DNA of 64,000 nt from Amycolatopsis bullii (GTDB taxonomy: Bacteria; Actinomycetota; Actinomycetes; Mycobacteriales; Pseudonocardiaceae), in assembly GCF_014654205.1 (NCBI RefSeq), contig NZ_BNAW01000003.1, positions 1 to 64,000 of the forward strand, in the 5' to 3' direction. Shown here piece by piece: positions 55,662 through 64,000 of this stretch. The translations under genes and the position numbers were made by a program. The notes below the pieces were generated by a model. It was not told the origin of the DNA. It did no database searches and saw nothing but the letters and a program-made list of their open reading frames with translations. Position 1 is the stretch's first letter; each line of letters opens with the position of its first letter.

Positions 55662-56879
55662 ATGGCGAAGGCAATTGTCGGGGGCTATGTCGTCCCCATC
55701 GACGGTGATCCCATCGAGGGCGGCACGGTCCTGATCGACGGCGGCAAGATCGTCGCGGTCGGCACCGAGGCCGACGTCGACATCCCGGAGGACGCCGAAC
55801 TGGTCGACGCGGCCGGCACCTGGGTGCTGCCCGGCTTCATCGACGCCCACGCCCACCTCGGCGTCCACGAGGACGGCGAGGGCTGGGCCGGCAACGACAC
55901 CAACGAGATGACCGACCCGAACGGCGCCCGTTTCCGCGCCGTCGACGGCATCGACCCCTACGAGCCGGGCTTCGACGACGCGCTGGCGGGCGGCGTCACG
56001 AGCGTCGTCATCAAGCCCGGGTCCGGCAACCCGATCGGCGGCCAGACGATCGGCGTCAAGACGTGGGGCCGCAGCATCCTGGACATGACGTTCGCGGAGC
56101 ACGTCAGCGTCAAGAGTGCGCTCGGCGAAAACCCGAAGCGCGTGTACGGCGACAAGAAGCAGACGCCGTCGACGCGTCTCGGCGTCGCGGCGATCCTGCG
56201 CGAGGCGTTCACGAAGGCCCGCAACTACCAGGCGAAGCGGGCACACGCGGAGTCCGAAGGCAAGCCGCACGAGGTGGACCTGACGCTGGAAACGCTGTCG
56301 AAGGTCCTCGACGGCGAGCTGTACTGGGACCAGCACGTCCACCGCGCGGACGACATCGTGACGGCGATCCGGCTGGCCGACGAGTTCGGCTACAAGCTGG
56401 TGATCAACCACGGCACCGAGGGCCACCTGATCGCGGACCTGCTGGCCGAGCGGGACGTCCCGGTCATCCTGGGCCCGCTGTTCACGACGAAGTCCAAGGT
56501 CGAGCTGCGCAACCGCACGCTGCGCTCGGCGGGCATCCTGGCCCGCGCGGGCGTGAAGATCGCGATCACGACGGACCACCCGGTGATCCCGATCAACTTC
56601 CTGGTGTACCAGGCCGCACTCGCGGTGAAGGACGGCCTCGACCCGGCGACGGCCCTGCGGTCGCTGACCATCAACCCGGCATCGATGCTGAACCTCGACG
56701 GCCGGATCGGTTCGCTGAAGCCGGGCCTGGACGCCGACGTGGTGCTGTGGTCGGGCGACCCCCTGGACGTGATGAACCGCGCCCTCCGCGTCTTCATCCG
56801 CGGCGACGAGGTGTACCACTTCGACGAGTCGACGGGCGAGGGCGTGTCGAAGGACCGCCGTTACCGGGAGGTCCGCTGA
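55662..56879 (+). CDS. Metal-dependent amidohydrolase (imidazolonepropionase-like)
   Basis: This 405-residue member of the amidohydrolase superfamily has GFIDAHAHLGVHEDGEG with the first His pair, INHGTEGHLIADLLAE, and the metal Asp in ITTDHPVIPINF. LNLDGRIGSLKPGLDADVVL is the usual C-terminal composite-barrel segment. It belongs to the uncharacterised subgroup annotated as imidazolonepropionase-like; no other histidine-degradation genes are nearby, so that function is doubtful. Confidence 0.9.
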   Translation: MAKAIVGGYVVPIDGDPIEGGTVLIDGGKIVAVGTEADVDIPEDAELVDAAGTWVLPGFIDAHAHLGVHEDGEGWAGNDTNEMTDPNGARFRAVDGIDPYEPGFDDALAGGVTSVVIKPGSGNPIGGQTIGVKTWGRSILDMTFAEHVSVKSALGENPKRVYGDKKQTPSTRLGVAAILREAFTKARNYQAKRAHAESEGKPHEVDLTLETLSKVLDGELYWDQHVHRADDIVTAIRLADEFGYKLVINHGTEGHLIADLLAERDVPVILGPLFTTKSKVELRNRTLRSAGILARAGVKIAITTDHPVIPINFLVYQAALAVKDGLDPATALRSLTINPASMLNLDGRIGSLKPGLDADVVLWSGDPLDVMNRALRVFIRGDEVYHFDESTGEGVSKDRRYREVR

Positions 56880-56883
56880 GTTT

Positions 56884-56926
56884 CGGGCGGCACGCCGGTG
56901 ACCGGGCGGTTCCGGCGTGCCGCCCG
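56884..56926. terminator. Bidirectional terminator between convergent genes
   Basis: CGGGCGGCACGCCGG pairs exactly with CCGGCGTGCCGCCCG around 13 bases, filling the gap between the amidohydrolase stop and the first Uma2 gene stop. Confidence 0.75.
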
Positions 56927-56927
56927 A

Positions 56928-57533
56928 TCAGTCGAGGAGCGCGTTCAGGTCGAGCGTGACGGGGAACGGGACATCGGTGGCGAAGGTCCCGGTGACCGCG
57001 GCGGCGTCCATATAGCCGAACTCGCCGGCTTGGTGGCAGGCGACCAGCGAGATGGGTTCGCTCATGTCGATGATCCAGTAGTGCGGGATGCCCGCGTCGG
57101 CGTACTCGTTGTGCTTCACCTGGTAGTCGGTGCGCTTCGAACCCGGTGACACGATTTCGACGACCACGACCACTTCAGCGGCGCGATACATGTCGCCTTC
57201 TTCATCCACGCGAGCGCTCGCCTCGCGGTAGGTGATCAACAGGCCGGGACGGCGCGAGAATCCCGGTTCACCCCGGGGTGCCAGACCCAGGTCCACGTCG
57301 ATATCCGGGGTGAAGTCGAGTTCCGCGGGCAGCTGCGATTCCAGCTGTCGGCCCAACAAGTAAGCGGCTTTGTTGTGCTTTCGGCTGGGGCTGGGGGACA
57401 TCAGGACGCGGCCTTCCACGAGTTCGGTGAAACCTGTGTCGGTTTCACCGAGCGCCGCGTACTCCTCGATCGTCAGCAGGTGATCCGGGATCTCCCACCG
57501 TCGAGCAGCGCCCGGCTTGGGAAGTGCAATCAC
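56928..57533 (-). CDS. Uma2/DUF820 family protein, probably without nuclease activity
   Basis: This 201-residue member of the Uma2 restriction-endonuclease-like family keeps HLLTIEEYAAL, FTELVEGRVLMSPSPSRKHN, VEIVSPGSKRTDY and YADAGIPHYWIID. The PD of the PD-(D/E)xK core, expected at RRPDL, reads RRPGL here, so a probable catalytic Asp is replaced by Gly. The biological role of the family is unknown. A paralogue follows upstream. Confidence 0.85.
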   Translation of the reverse strand: MIALPKPGAARRWEIPDHLLTIEEYAALGETDTGFTELVEGRVLMSPSPSRKHNKAAYLLGRQLESQLPAELDFTPDIDVDLGLAPRGEPGFSRRPGLLITYREASARVDEEGDMYRAAEVVVVVEIVSPGSKRTDYQVKHNEYADAGIPHYWIIDMSEPISLVACHQAGEFGYMDAAAVTGTFATDVPFPVTLDLNALLD

Positions 57534-57645
57534 AGCGGCTCCTCACGTCGCCCGGCATTGTCTCACGGCTCAGGTGCAACCATGAGTAACGCTATCTGTA
57601 CCGAGCGTGTGACACCGTTGCCTCGACCTGGTGATTCAGGTGCGC

Positions 57646-58182
57646 TCACGGGACCAGCGCGTCGAGGTCGAGCCGCACCGGGAACGGGATGTCCGTGGTG
57701 AAGGTATCGGTGACCGCGGCGGCGTCCAGGTCGCCGGCGCGGCACGCGACCAGCGACACCGGCCCGGTGATGTCGACGATCCAGTAGTGCGGGATGCCCG
57801 CGTCGGCGTACTCGTCGTGCTTCACGACGTAGTCCGTCCGCTTCGAATCCGGTGCCACGACCTCGGCGACGACCAGCACCTCGTCGGCCCGCACCAAGCC
57901 GCCGGCGCGGGTGAGTGCCGCCCGGCCGACGACCATCAGGTCCGGGCGGCGGGCGAAGCCGGGCGCGCCGTCCGGGGCCAGGCGCAGGTCCAGTTCGGCG
58001 CGGACGACGAACGCGAGCCCGCGCGGCAGCTGCCGCTCGAGCTGGGCGGCCAGCAGGCACACCGCCATGTCGTGCCGTCGGCCGGAACCGGGGGACGTCA
58101 CGAGGCGGCCTTCCACCAGCTCCGTGAAGCCGGGGCCGTCGAGTGCCGCGTACTCCTCGATGGTCAGCAGATGACCGGGCAT
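57646..58182 (-). CDS. Uma2/DUF820 family endonuclease-like protein
   Basis: This 178-residue paralogue of the previous gene has the same plan, HLLTIEEYAALDGPGFTELV, RRPDLMVVGRAAL, VVAEVVAPDSKRTDYVVKHD and YADAGIPHYWIVD. Here the core Asp in RRPDL is intact, as are Glu in AEVVAP and Lys in VKHDEY. It starts earlier in the domain than its partner. The two genes are separated by 112 bases and transcribed in the same direction. Confidence 0.88.
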   Translation of the reverse strand: MPGHLLTIEEYAALDGPGFTELVEGRLVTSPGSGRRHDMAVCLLAAQLERQLPRGLAFVVRAELDLRLAPDGAPGFARRPDLMVVGRAALTRAGGLVRADEVLVVAEVVAPDSKRTDYVVKHDEYADAGIPHYWIVDITGPVSLVACRAGDLDAAAVTDTFTTDIPFPVRLDLDALVP

Positions 58183-58231
58183 GGGAAAACGCTAGCCGTC
58201 CCCGAAGCGCGACACCGGTCGCTGGATCGGG

Positions 58232-59368
58232 CTACGCGTTCTTCAGCTCCCGCGCGATCACGACCCGCTGGATCTGGTTCGTCCCCTCGAAGATCTGCGG
58301 CACCTTCGCCTCCCGCATGTACCGCTCCACCGGGAAGTCCCGCGTGTACCCGGCGCCGCCGAGGACCTGGACGGCGTCCGTCGTCACCTTCATGGCACCG
58401 TCCGTTGCCACCAGCTTGGCGATCGACGCCTGGCGCTTGAACGGCATCCCGCGGTCCCGCCGCCGGGCCGCGTCCAGGTACAGCGCCCGGGACGCCTCCA
58501 CCGTCGCGGCCATGTCCGCCAGCAGGAACTCGACGCCCTGGAAGTCGATGATCGGGCGGCCGAACTGCGAACGGCCCTTCGCGTAGGCCACCGCTTCGTC
58601 CAGCGCCGCCTGGGCCAGGCCCACCGCGCACGCCGCGATCCCGAGCCGGCCCGAGCTCAGCGACGACAGCGCGATGCGGAGCCCGGCCCCGGGGTCGCCC
58701 AGGAGCCGCGAAGCGGGCACGCGCGCGCCGTCGAAGATCATCTGGGCCGTCGGGGAGCCGGTCAGGCCCATCTTCCGCTCGCGCGGTGCGGCCGAAAGCC
58801 CCGGCGTCGACGAGTCGACCAGGAGGCACGAGATCTCGGAATCGCCCGTGCGGACCATCGTCGTGTAGAAGTCCGCGACGCCCGCGTGGGTGATCCACGC
58901 CTTGGTGCCGTTGACGACGTAGTCCGAGCCGTCGAGACGCGCGCGCGTCGAAAGCGCGGCCGCGTCCGAGCCCGCCTGCGTCTCCGACAGCGCGTACGCG
59001 CCCAAGAGCGAGCCTTCGAGCATGTCCGGCAGCCACTGCTCGCGCTGCTCGTCGGTGCCGTACTCCGCCAGCGCGTAGCAGGACATCGTGTGCACCGACA
59101 GCCCGACGCCGACCGTCATCCACGCCGCCGCGATCTCCTCCAGGACCTGGAGGTAGACCTCGTACGGGACGTCGCCGCCGCCCCAGCGTTCCGGGTACGG
59201 CAGGCCCAGCAGGCCGGACTTGCCGAGCAGGCGGAACTGCTCGCGGGGGAACTGCTCGTCCTCTTCCGCCGCTGCCGCGCGGGGCGCGAGCTCGTCGCGC
59301 GCGATCTCCCTGGTCAGCGCGACCAGTTCCTCGGCTTCCGAGTTCGGCAGGAGGCGTTCGGCGGGCAT
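58232..59368 (-). CDS. Acyl-CoA dehydrogenase
   Basis: This 378-residue FAD enzyme introduces a 2,3 double bond into acyl-CoA. It has [20 protein letters not shown] and [20 protein letters not shown] in the flavin region, and [20 protein letters not shown] at the C-terminus, with the expected catalytic Glu in FEGTN. It diverges from a TetR gene, with dyads between them, so fatty-acid-type control is likely. Chain-length preference cannot be read from the sequence. Confidence 0.92.
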   Translation of the reverse strand: MPAERLLPNSEAEELVALTREIARDELAPRAAAAEEDEQFPREQFRLLGKSGLLGLPYPERWGGGDVPYEVYLQVLEEIAAAWMTVGVGLSVHTMSCYALAEYGTDEQREQWLPDMLEGSLLGAYALSETQAGSDAAALSTRARLDGSDYVVNGTKAWITHAGVADFYTTMVRTGDSEISCLLVDSSTPGLSAAPRERKMGLTGSPTAQMIFDGARVPASRLLGDPGAGLRIALSSLSSGRLGIAACAVGLAQAALDEAVAYAKGRSQFGRPIIDFQGVEFLLADMAATVEASRALYLDAARRRDRGMPFKRQASIAKLVATDGAMKVTTDAVQVLGGAGYTRDFPVERYMREAKVPQIFEGTNQIQRVVIARELKNA

Positions 59369-59384
59369 CGTTGTCCTCCAGAAG

Positions 59385-59432
59385 CGGTACTGAAAACAGT
59401 ACTGTGGGTCGGTTCAGAGTACAGTACGACTG
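59385..59432. promoter_or_regulatory. Repeated GTACTG/AGTAC operators
   Basis: The dyad GGTACTGAAAACAGTACTG is followed about 20 bases later by AGTACAGTACGACT. Both lie in the divergent region between the acyl-CoA dehydrogenase and TetR genes and share the half-site AGTAC. Confidence 0.55.
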
Positions 59433-59470
59433 ACCTGGGGTGGCCGGAAAACATAGGAGATAGTGAGCCG

Positions 59471-60052
59471 ATGCGCCCCGAACCCCGACGACGCCCGACC
59501 GCTCGCCAGCAGGCGCTGCTCGGCGAGCTCGAGGCGCTCTTCCTGGCCGAGGGCTTCGCCGCCTTCACCCTCGACGACCTCGCCGGCCGCCTGCGCTGCT
59601 CGAAGTCGACGCTCTACGCGCTCGCGCCCAGCAAGGAGCAGCTCGCCGTCAAGGTCGTCACCCGGTTCTTCCGGGGTGCCGCGGAGCGGATCGAGGAGCG
59701 CATCGCCGGGATCGACGACGCCCGCAAGCTCATCGGCGAGTACCTGGCCGGCGTCGCCGAGCACCTCAACCGGGCGTCCGCGGCCTTCATGCGGGACCTC
59801 GCCGAGTTCGGCCCGGCCCGGGAGGCCTACCAGCTCAACAGCCGGTTCGCCGCGAAACGGCTCCGGCAGTTCATCGACGCCGGCGTCGCCCAGGGGGTGT
59901 TCCGCGACGTCCACGCGCGGCTGGTGGCCGAGATGACCGGGCTGATCATCGAGGGCATCCAGACCGGCGTGCTCGCCCAGCGGACCGATGTGTCCGACGC
60001 CGATGCGTTCACCGCTTTGGGCGAACTGCTGCTGGGCGGGCTGAACAAATAG
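59471..60052 (+). CDS. TetR family transcriptional regulator
   Basis: This 193-residue regulator has FTLDDLAGRLRCSKSTLYAL as its helix-turn-helix (about residues 35-54). It faces the acyl-CoA dehydrogenase gene across AGTAC dyads, so it probably represses both. ATG 59471 is chosen; the longer open frame to 58886 is a shadow of the dehydrogenase gene. Confidence 0.88.
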   Translation: MRPEPRRRPTARQQALLGELEALFLAEGFAAFTLDDLAGRLRCSKSTLYALAPSKEQLAVKVVTRFFRGAAERIEERIAGIDDARKLIGEYLAGVAEHLNRASAAFMRDLAEFGPAREAYQLNSRFAAKRLRQFIDAGVAQGVFRDVHARLVAEMTGLIIEGIQTGVLAQRTDVSDADAFTALGELLLGGLNK

Positions 60053-60081
60053 CGGACAGGAATTGTCAGCCGGAACTCCAT

Positions 60082-60093
60082 TAAACTCCCGGC
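60082..60093 (+). promoter_or_regulatory. Probable leaderless promoter of the PfkB kinase gene
   Basis: TAAACT ends six bases before the GTG at 60094 and no ribosome site is present, so the message should start at or next to the start codon. TTGTCA upstream is too close to be a standard -35. Confidence 0.45.
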
Positions 60094-61035
60094 GTGATCG
60101 TCGTAGGCGGAGAAGCTCTGGTCGACCTGGTTCCCGGCGACCCCCTGGATTCCACTGTGGACGGTGGGCTGCGCGCGCTGCTGCCCCGGCTGGGCGGCGG
60201 CCCGTACAACGTCGCGCTGGCCGCCGGGCGCCTGGGCGTGCCGGCGGCGTTCTTCTCCCGCGTGTCCACCGACCGCTTCGGCGACGCGATGATCGAGCGC
60301 CTGCACGCCTCCGCCGTCGACACCTCGCTGCTGCAGCGCGGCGACGAGCCGACGACGCTGGCCGTCGTGGCGCTCGACGCGAAGGGCGCCGCGCGCTACA
60401 CGTTCTACGTCGAGGGCACCGCCGACCGGCTGGTCACGGACCCTGGTCCGCTGGCCGAAGATGTGACAGCGCTCTCACTCGGGACGCTCGGCATGGTCCT
60501 CGAGCCCGGCGCCTCGGCGTACGAGGCGATGTTGCGGCGCGAAGCGGCCCGCGGCGTCCTGACCGTCCTCGACCCCAACATCCGCGAGGCGCTCATCACC
60601 GACCCGGCCGCCTACCGGGCCCGGTTCGCGTCCTGGCTGCCGGACGTCCGGCTGCTCAAGATCTCCGACGACGACGCCGCGTGGCTGACCGAGGGCGCCG
60701 ATCCGGTCGCCGCGGCGAAGACGTGGATCGAGTCCGGTGTGGACGCCGTGGTGCTCACCCGGGGCGCCGACGGGCTCTCGGTGATCACCGCCGCAGGTGA
60801 GCTGGCCCACGTGCCGTCGCGAAAAGTCACCGTCGTGGACACCATCGGCGCGGGGGACACCGTGCACGGCGCGCTGCTGGCCTGGCTGCACACCCGCGAG
60901 GCCACCGACCTGGCGTCCCTGGACGCCGGCGCGTGGCGCGAGGCGCTGGAATTCGCGGCGAAAGCGGCGTCGATCACCGTGTCCCGCAGCGGCGCCGAGC
61001 CGCCCACGTCCGCCGACATGGCGGCCACCGTGTGA
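60094..61035 (+). CDS. PfkB family carbohydrate kinase (fructokinase-like)
   Basis: This 313-residue kinase has GGEALVDLVPG at the start, the sugar-binding GGGPYNVALAAGRLGVPAAF and the anion-hole/catalytic motif VVDTIGAGDTVHGALLAWL. It phosphorylates a sugar such as fructose; the substrate is not certain. The start is a GTG in a probable leaderless message. No sugar transporter gene is adjacent. Confidence 0.9.
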   Translation: MIVVGGEALVDLVPGDPLDSTVDGGLRALLPRLGGGPYNVALAAGRLGVPAAFFSRVSTDRFGDAMIERLHASAVDTSLLQRGDEPTTLAVVALDAKGAARYTFYVEGTADRLVTDPGPLAEDVTALSLGTLGMVLEPGASAYEAMLRREAARGVLTVLDPNIREALITDPAAYRARFASWLPDVRLLKISDDDAAWLTEGADPVAAAKTWIESGVDAVVLTRGADGLSVITAAGELAHVPSRKVTVVDTIGAGDTVHGALLAWLHTREATDLASLDAGAWREALEFAAKAASITVSRSGAEPPTSADMAATV

Positions 61036-61232
61036 ACCTGGTCCCAAAGGGGCCCCCAGGAGCAACGTCACCGCTGCGCGAAGGCGGGTTTCTCGACTAA
61101 CGTTGAGGGGCATTCTTCATACCCCAGCGGGGCGGTGTGCAGCGAGGCGCCAGTGTTTCCTCGCGTGAACACGTGGCTACCTGTGGAACGTACAGGCGCC
61201 GCCGGCCCGTGCCCAACGTGAGAGGGACTTGC

Positions 61233-62549
<1,317 letters not shown>

Positions 62550-62562
62550 TCCGGTTTTCCGG

Positions 62563-62598
62563 AAACGCCCCGTCGTGCACCTGCACGGCGGGGCGTTT
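62563..62598 (+). terminator. gltA terminator, overlapping a probable photolyase promoter
   Basis: AAACGCCCCG pairs exactly with CGGGGCGTTT across 16 bases, and there is a short inner stem. The last T is also the first base of TATCGT, a possible -10 element for the photolyase gene that starts at 62612. Confidence 0.75.
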
Positions 62599-62611
62599 AT
62601 CGTTGTCCGTC

Positions 62612-63958
62612 GTGACTCGAGAAGCGCCGGTCGTCCTCTGGTTTCGCCGTGACCTGAGGCTCGGCGACCACGCCGCGCTGCTGGAGGCGTCGAAGCACAG
62701 CAAGCACGTGCTCGCGCTGTACGTCCTCGACGAGGCGCTGCTGAAGCCGGGTGGCGCGCCGCGGGAGGCGTTCCTGTACGGCTGTCTCGAAAAGCTGAAC
62801 GACCAGCTCGGTGGCCGCCTGATGCTGGCCCGCGGCGACCCGGCGACCGAAGTCGTCCGTGCGGCGCGCGAGATCGGCGCGGCCGCGGTGCACGTCAGCG
62901 CGGACACCGGTCCCTACGGTCGTCGCCGGGACGCGGCGGTGGCGGAAGCGTTGGCGGAGCACAACATCGACTGGGTGGAGACGGGCTCGCCGTACGCGGT
63001 GACACCCGGGCGCGTCACCAAGCCGGACGGCAGCCCGTACCGCGTCTTCACGCCGTTCTTCCGCGCCTGGACCGCGCACGGGTGGCACTCGCCCGCCGAC
63101 ACCGGACCGTCCCTTGTGGACTGGGTGGCGCCACTGAATTCGCCGGAAATCCCGCATCCGCCTCGGATTTCCGCGGCTCTGCCCGAGCCGGGCGAGCAGG
63201 CGGCGCTGGAAGCCTGGCACGCGTTCCTCGCCGACGGCATCGAGACCTACGACGAGGATCGCGACCGCCCGGACCGCGAGGGCACCACACGGCTTTCGCC
63301 GTACCTGCGCTGGGGATGCATCCACCCGCGGACGATCCTGGCGGACCTGTCCGGTGACGATCGCACCGGCGCGAAGTCGCTGCGGAGCGAGATCTGCTGG
63401 CGGGAGTTCTACGCCGACGTCCTGTGGCACCGCCCGGAAACGGCCCGCGAGAACTACGACAAGCGCTTCGACGACATGAAGTACGACAACGACCGCGAGG
63501 CCTTTTCACGCTGGTGCGAAGGCCGGACGGGTTACCCGATCGTGGACGCCGGGATGCGGCAGCTGCTGGCCGAGGGCTGGATGCACAACCGGGTGCGGAT
63601 GGTCGTAGCGAGTTTCCTGGTGAAGGACCTGCACCTGCCGTGGTGGCTCGGCGCCCGCCACTTCATGAAGCACCTGGTGGACGGCGACCTGGCGTCGAAC
63701 CAGCTGAACTGGCAGTGGGTGGCGGGCTGCGGCACCGACGCGGCGCCCTACTTCCGTGTCTTCAACCCGACGACCCAGGGCGAGAAGTTCGACCCGCAGG
63801 GGGACTACGTGCGCAAGTACGTGCCGGAGCTGCGTTCGGTGCCCGGCAAGGCGGTGCACCAGCCGAAGAACCGCCCCGAGGACTACCCGGAACCCATGGT
63901 CGACCACGCCCACGAGCGCCAGGTGTCCTTGGAGCGGTACGGCAAGATCACCTCGTGA
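62612..63958 (+). CDS. phrB: Deoxyribodipyrimidine photolyase
   Basis: This 448-residue photolyase repairs pyrimidine dimers with light. WFRRDLRLGDHAALLEA is the N-terminal antenna domain; TRLSPYLRWGCIHPRT and SEICWREFYADVLWHRPE bind FAD, and GYPIVDAGMRQLLAEGWMHN with LNWQWVAGCGTDAAPYFRVF completes the catalytic domain. The GTG at 62612 is preferred because it opens with VTREAPVVLWFRRDLR and lies just after the gltA terminator; a TTG three codons earlier is possible. Confidence 0.94.
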   Translation: MTREAPVVLWFRRDLRLGDHAALLEASKHSKHVLALYVLDEALLKPGGAPREAFLYGCLEKLNDQLGGRLMLARGDPATEVVRAAREIGAAAVHVSADTGPYGRRRDAAVAEALAEHNIDWVETGSPYAVTPGRVTKPDGSPYRVFTPFFRAWTAHGWHSPADTGPSLVDWVAPLNSPEIPHPPRISAALPEPGEQAALEAWHAFLADGIETYDEDRDRPDREGTTRLSPYLRWGCIHPRTILADLSGDDRTGAKSLRSEICWREFYADVLWHRPETARENYDKRFDDMKYDNDREAFSRWCEGRTGYPIVDAGMRQLLAEGWMHNRVRMVVASFLVKDLHLPWWLGARHFMKHLVDGDLASNQLNWQWVAGCGTDAAPYFRVFNPTTQGEKFDPQGDYVRKYVPELRSVPGKAVHQPKNRPEDYPEPMVDHAHERQVSLERYGKITS

Positions 63959-63997
63959 GTGTTCAGGCGGGTTCTAACCCGCCTAACCACTCACGAG
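63952..63997. terminator. Long palindrome overlapping the photolyase stop
   Basis: CTCGTGAGTG and AGGCGGGTT face AACCCGCCT and CACTCACGAG, about 21 paired bases with a small internal mismatch and a two-base loop. The stop codon lies inside the left arm. Confidence 0.75.
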
Positions 63998-64000
63998 CGG

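Noticed and set aside
55662..56879. Histidine-degradation imidazolonepropionase (hutI)
   Set aside because: The fold and metal residues fit the wider amidohydrolase group, and no hutU, hutH or hutG gene is nearby, so I kept a general call.

Overview
The window is GC-rich actinobacterial DNA, most probably from Amycolatopsis or a close relative in the Pseudonocardiaceae. The evidence is the strong G/C bias at third codon positions, frequent GTG and some TTG starts, 4-base stop/start overlaps, SepH, DUF2537, DUF2530 and DUF3027 family proteins, and an IdeR-type iron box. The order MarR regulator, SpoU methyltransferase, DUF2537, sepH, serC, citA and gltA matches, as I recall it, a conserved block of Mycobacterium (around Rv0880-Rv0896), here interrupted by accessory genes. 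I saw no tRNA, rRNA, CRISPR array, intact insertion sequence, prophage or large biosynthetic cluster.

Region by region. 1-8.8 kb: a gene cut by the window edge, a lipoprotein glutaminyl cyclase, a DUF3027 protein with a very long repetitive acidic tail overlapping a sacsin/Hsp90-like ATPase gene, a DUF2530 protein, a purine permease and two secreted proteins. 8.8-14.4 kb: a MarR regulator and MFS exporter; a gene remnant between two copies of the exporter's 3' end; an isolated iron box followed at once by a terminator (candidate iron-responsive small RNA); arylamine N-acetyltransferase, superoxide dismutase, heme oxygenase and a TetR regulator. 14.4-20.3 kb: a glutamate-cysteine ligase family enzyme, SpoU methyltransferase, DUF2537, a duplicated-module membrane protein, a YjbR protein and SepH. 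20.6-26.3 kb: a histidine kinase fossil, an OmpR-type two-component system and a divergent MacAB-like operon. 26.4-37.0 kb: a GT87 mannosyltransferase, SerC, a beta-lactamase-fold hydrolase, a 21-bp phased repeat array, an ABC-2 exporter with a NarL-type two-component system, and an EphD-like hydrolase with an eroded SDR domain plus its TetR regulator.

37.1-47.5 kb is a carbon/nitrogen block: citrate synthase CitA, the complete urease operon ureABCFGD (no ureE), a secretory lipase, a TetR regulator, an NCS1 permease with a cysteine-rich tail, and PdxH. GlnR-like boxes lie before both ureA and the permease, so these two units probably form a nitrogen-starvation response. 47.7-59.4 kb carries an MFS exporter, lipoproteins, two tandem metallo-beta-lactamase-fold genes with a TetR regulator, an aldose epimerase, a GNAT, a divergent VOC/TetR pair with a doubled operator, an amidohydrolase, two Uma2 nucleases (one lacking its likely catalytic Asp) and an acyl-CoA dehydrogenase divergent from a TetR regulator. 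59.5-64 kb: a PfkB kinase, the main citrate synthase GltA and a DNA photolyase.

Two genome-wide signals recur. Long U-poor palindromes sit at the 3' ends of genes (two share sequence, the others share only architecture). The short palindrome CCACWGTGG occurs in coding sequence and forces rare threonine codons. All coordinates were read by eye with the supplied translations; short sites may be off by one or two bases.
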